Source: Silvimonas sp. (GTDB lineage: Bacteria > Pseudomonadota > Gammaproteobacteria > Burkholderiales > Chitinibacteraceae). Taken from it: 5,087 bases of DNA. Shown one piece after another: positions 4,881 through 5,087 of the stretch. Under the pieces are notes generated by a model. It had not been told where the DNA came from and searched no databases. It saw nothing but the letters and a program-made list of their open reading frames with translations. Location of the stretch: positions 1-5,087 of the forward strand of contig JASLES010000467.1 in the NCBI GenBank assembly GCA_030151005.1. Direction: 5' to 3'. The first letter of the stretch is position 1, and each line of letters opens with the position of its first letter. The translations under genes were made by a program, and so were the position numbers.

Positions 4881-5087
4881 ATGTCTGCACAAAAGCGCAA
4901 AAGCGCTGGCGCTGAACCGGCTGGCACGCCCGAGAAAATCGGCAACAAGGACTACGAGCGCGCCCTGCGGGAATTGCACGTGGAACTGGTGCATTTGCAG
5001 GAGTGGGTCAAGCAGAAGGGTCTGAAGGTCTGCATTTTGTTTGAAGGGCGGGATGGTGCCGGCAAAGGCGGCGTCATCAAGGCATTG
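4881..5087 (+). CDS. ppk2: Polyphosphate kinase 2 (PPK2), N-terminal part, cut by window end
   Basis: Sixty-nine codons are visible before the window ends; family members are roughly 230-300 residues or longer. After a short basic, disordered-looking leader (1-20), residues 23-52 match the PPK2 entry region (KDYERALRELHVELVHLQEW). These are followed by the strand KVCILF and the Walker A loop EGRDGAGKGG (55-64), whose lysine binds the phosphate chain or nucleotide. PPK2 enzymes are cytoplasmic P-loop kinases that transfer phosphate between polyphosphate and nucleotides (ADP/ATP or GDP/GTP, with AMP in some subgroups). The leading sequence looks closest to single-domain class I PPK2, but the lid and Walker B regions that decide nucleotide preference lie outside. 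It is separated from sulP by 11 bases holding its ribosome site, indicating one operon. The family call is firm; the subclass is tentative. Confidence 0.92.
   Translation, partial: MSAQKRKSAGAEPAGTPEKIGNKDYERALRELHVELVHLQEWVKQKGLKVCILFEGRDGAGKGGVIKAL

Overview
The window shows a moderately GC-rich proteobacterial chromosome segment. CstA with a YbdD partner, a SulP transporter, a PPK2 kinase and consensus FNR-type boxes together fit a facultatively anaerobic beta- or gammaproteobacterium. A Neisseriales-like betaproteobacterium is my guess; no taxonomic marker is present.

Layout. Positions 1-434 hold no credible protein gene but are dense in structure. Positions 1-224 form a near-perfect palindrome: 109-base arms with 3 mismatches around a 6-base loop. 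Its core is a bidirectional rho-independent terminator. Each arm carries a consensus FNR/Anr-type box (TTGAT-N4-ATCAA) and three GCAAT motifs exactly 10 bp apart. To the right of the palindrome are a possible -10 (236-241), about 130 bases without a credible ORF, and a second terminator (381-407). This arrangement could be an oxygen-regulated small RNA gene, which is an inference. Positions 435-2853 (minus strand) hold a two-gene operon, cstA then ybdD. They overlap by 8 bases and end at the 381-407 terminator. Positions 2854-3051 are a divergent intergenic region with a 9-bp inverted repeat and other small dyads. Positions 3052-5087 (plus strand) hold a SulP anion transporter with a C-terminal STAS domain. 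A PPK2-type polyphosphate kinase follows 11 bases later and is cut by the window end.

How the genes may work together. CstA/BtsT proteins import pyruvate and have been linked to peptide uptake during carbon starvation; YbdD is their usual small partner. The divergent sulP-ppk2 pair combines inorganic anion uptake with polyphosphate-driven nucleotide phosphorylation. All genes fit nutrient-limitation physiology, but nothing here shows that the two operons are co-regulated.

Most unusual points: the long palindrome with duplicated FNR boxes, the possible FNR-dependent sRNA, a YbdD with an apparent internal duplication of its core motif, and the odd start region of sulP, where a 3-codon ORF or a one-base slip precedes the annotated ATG.
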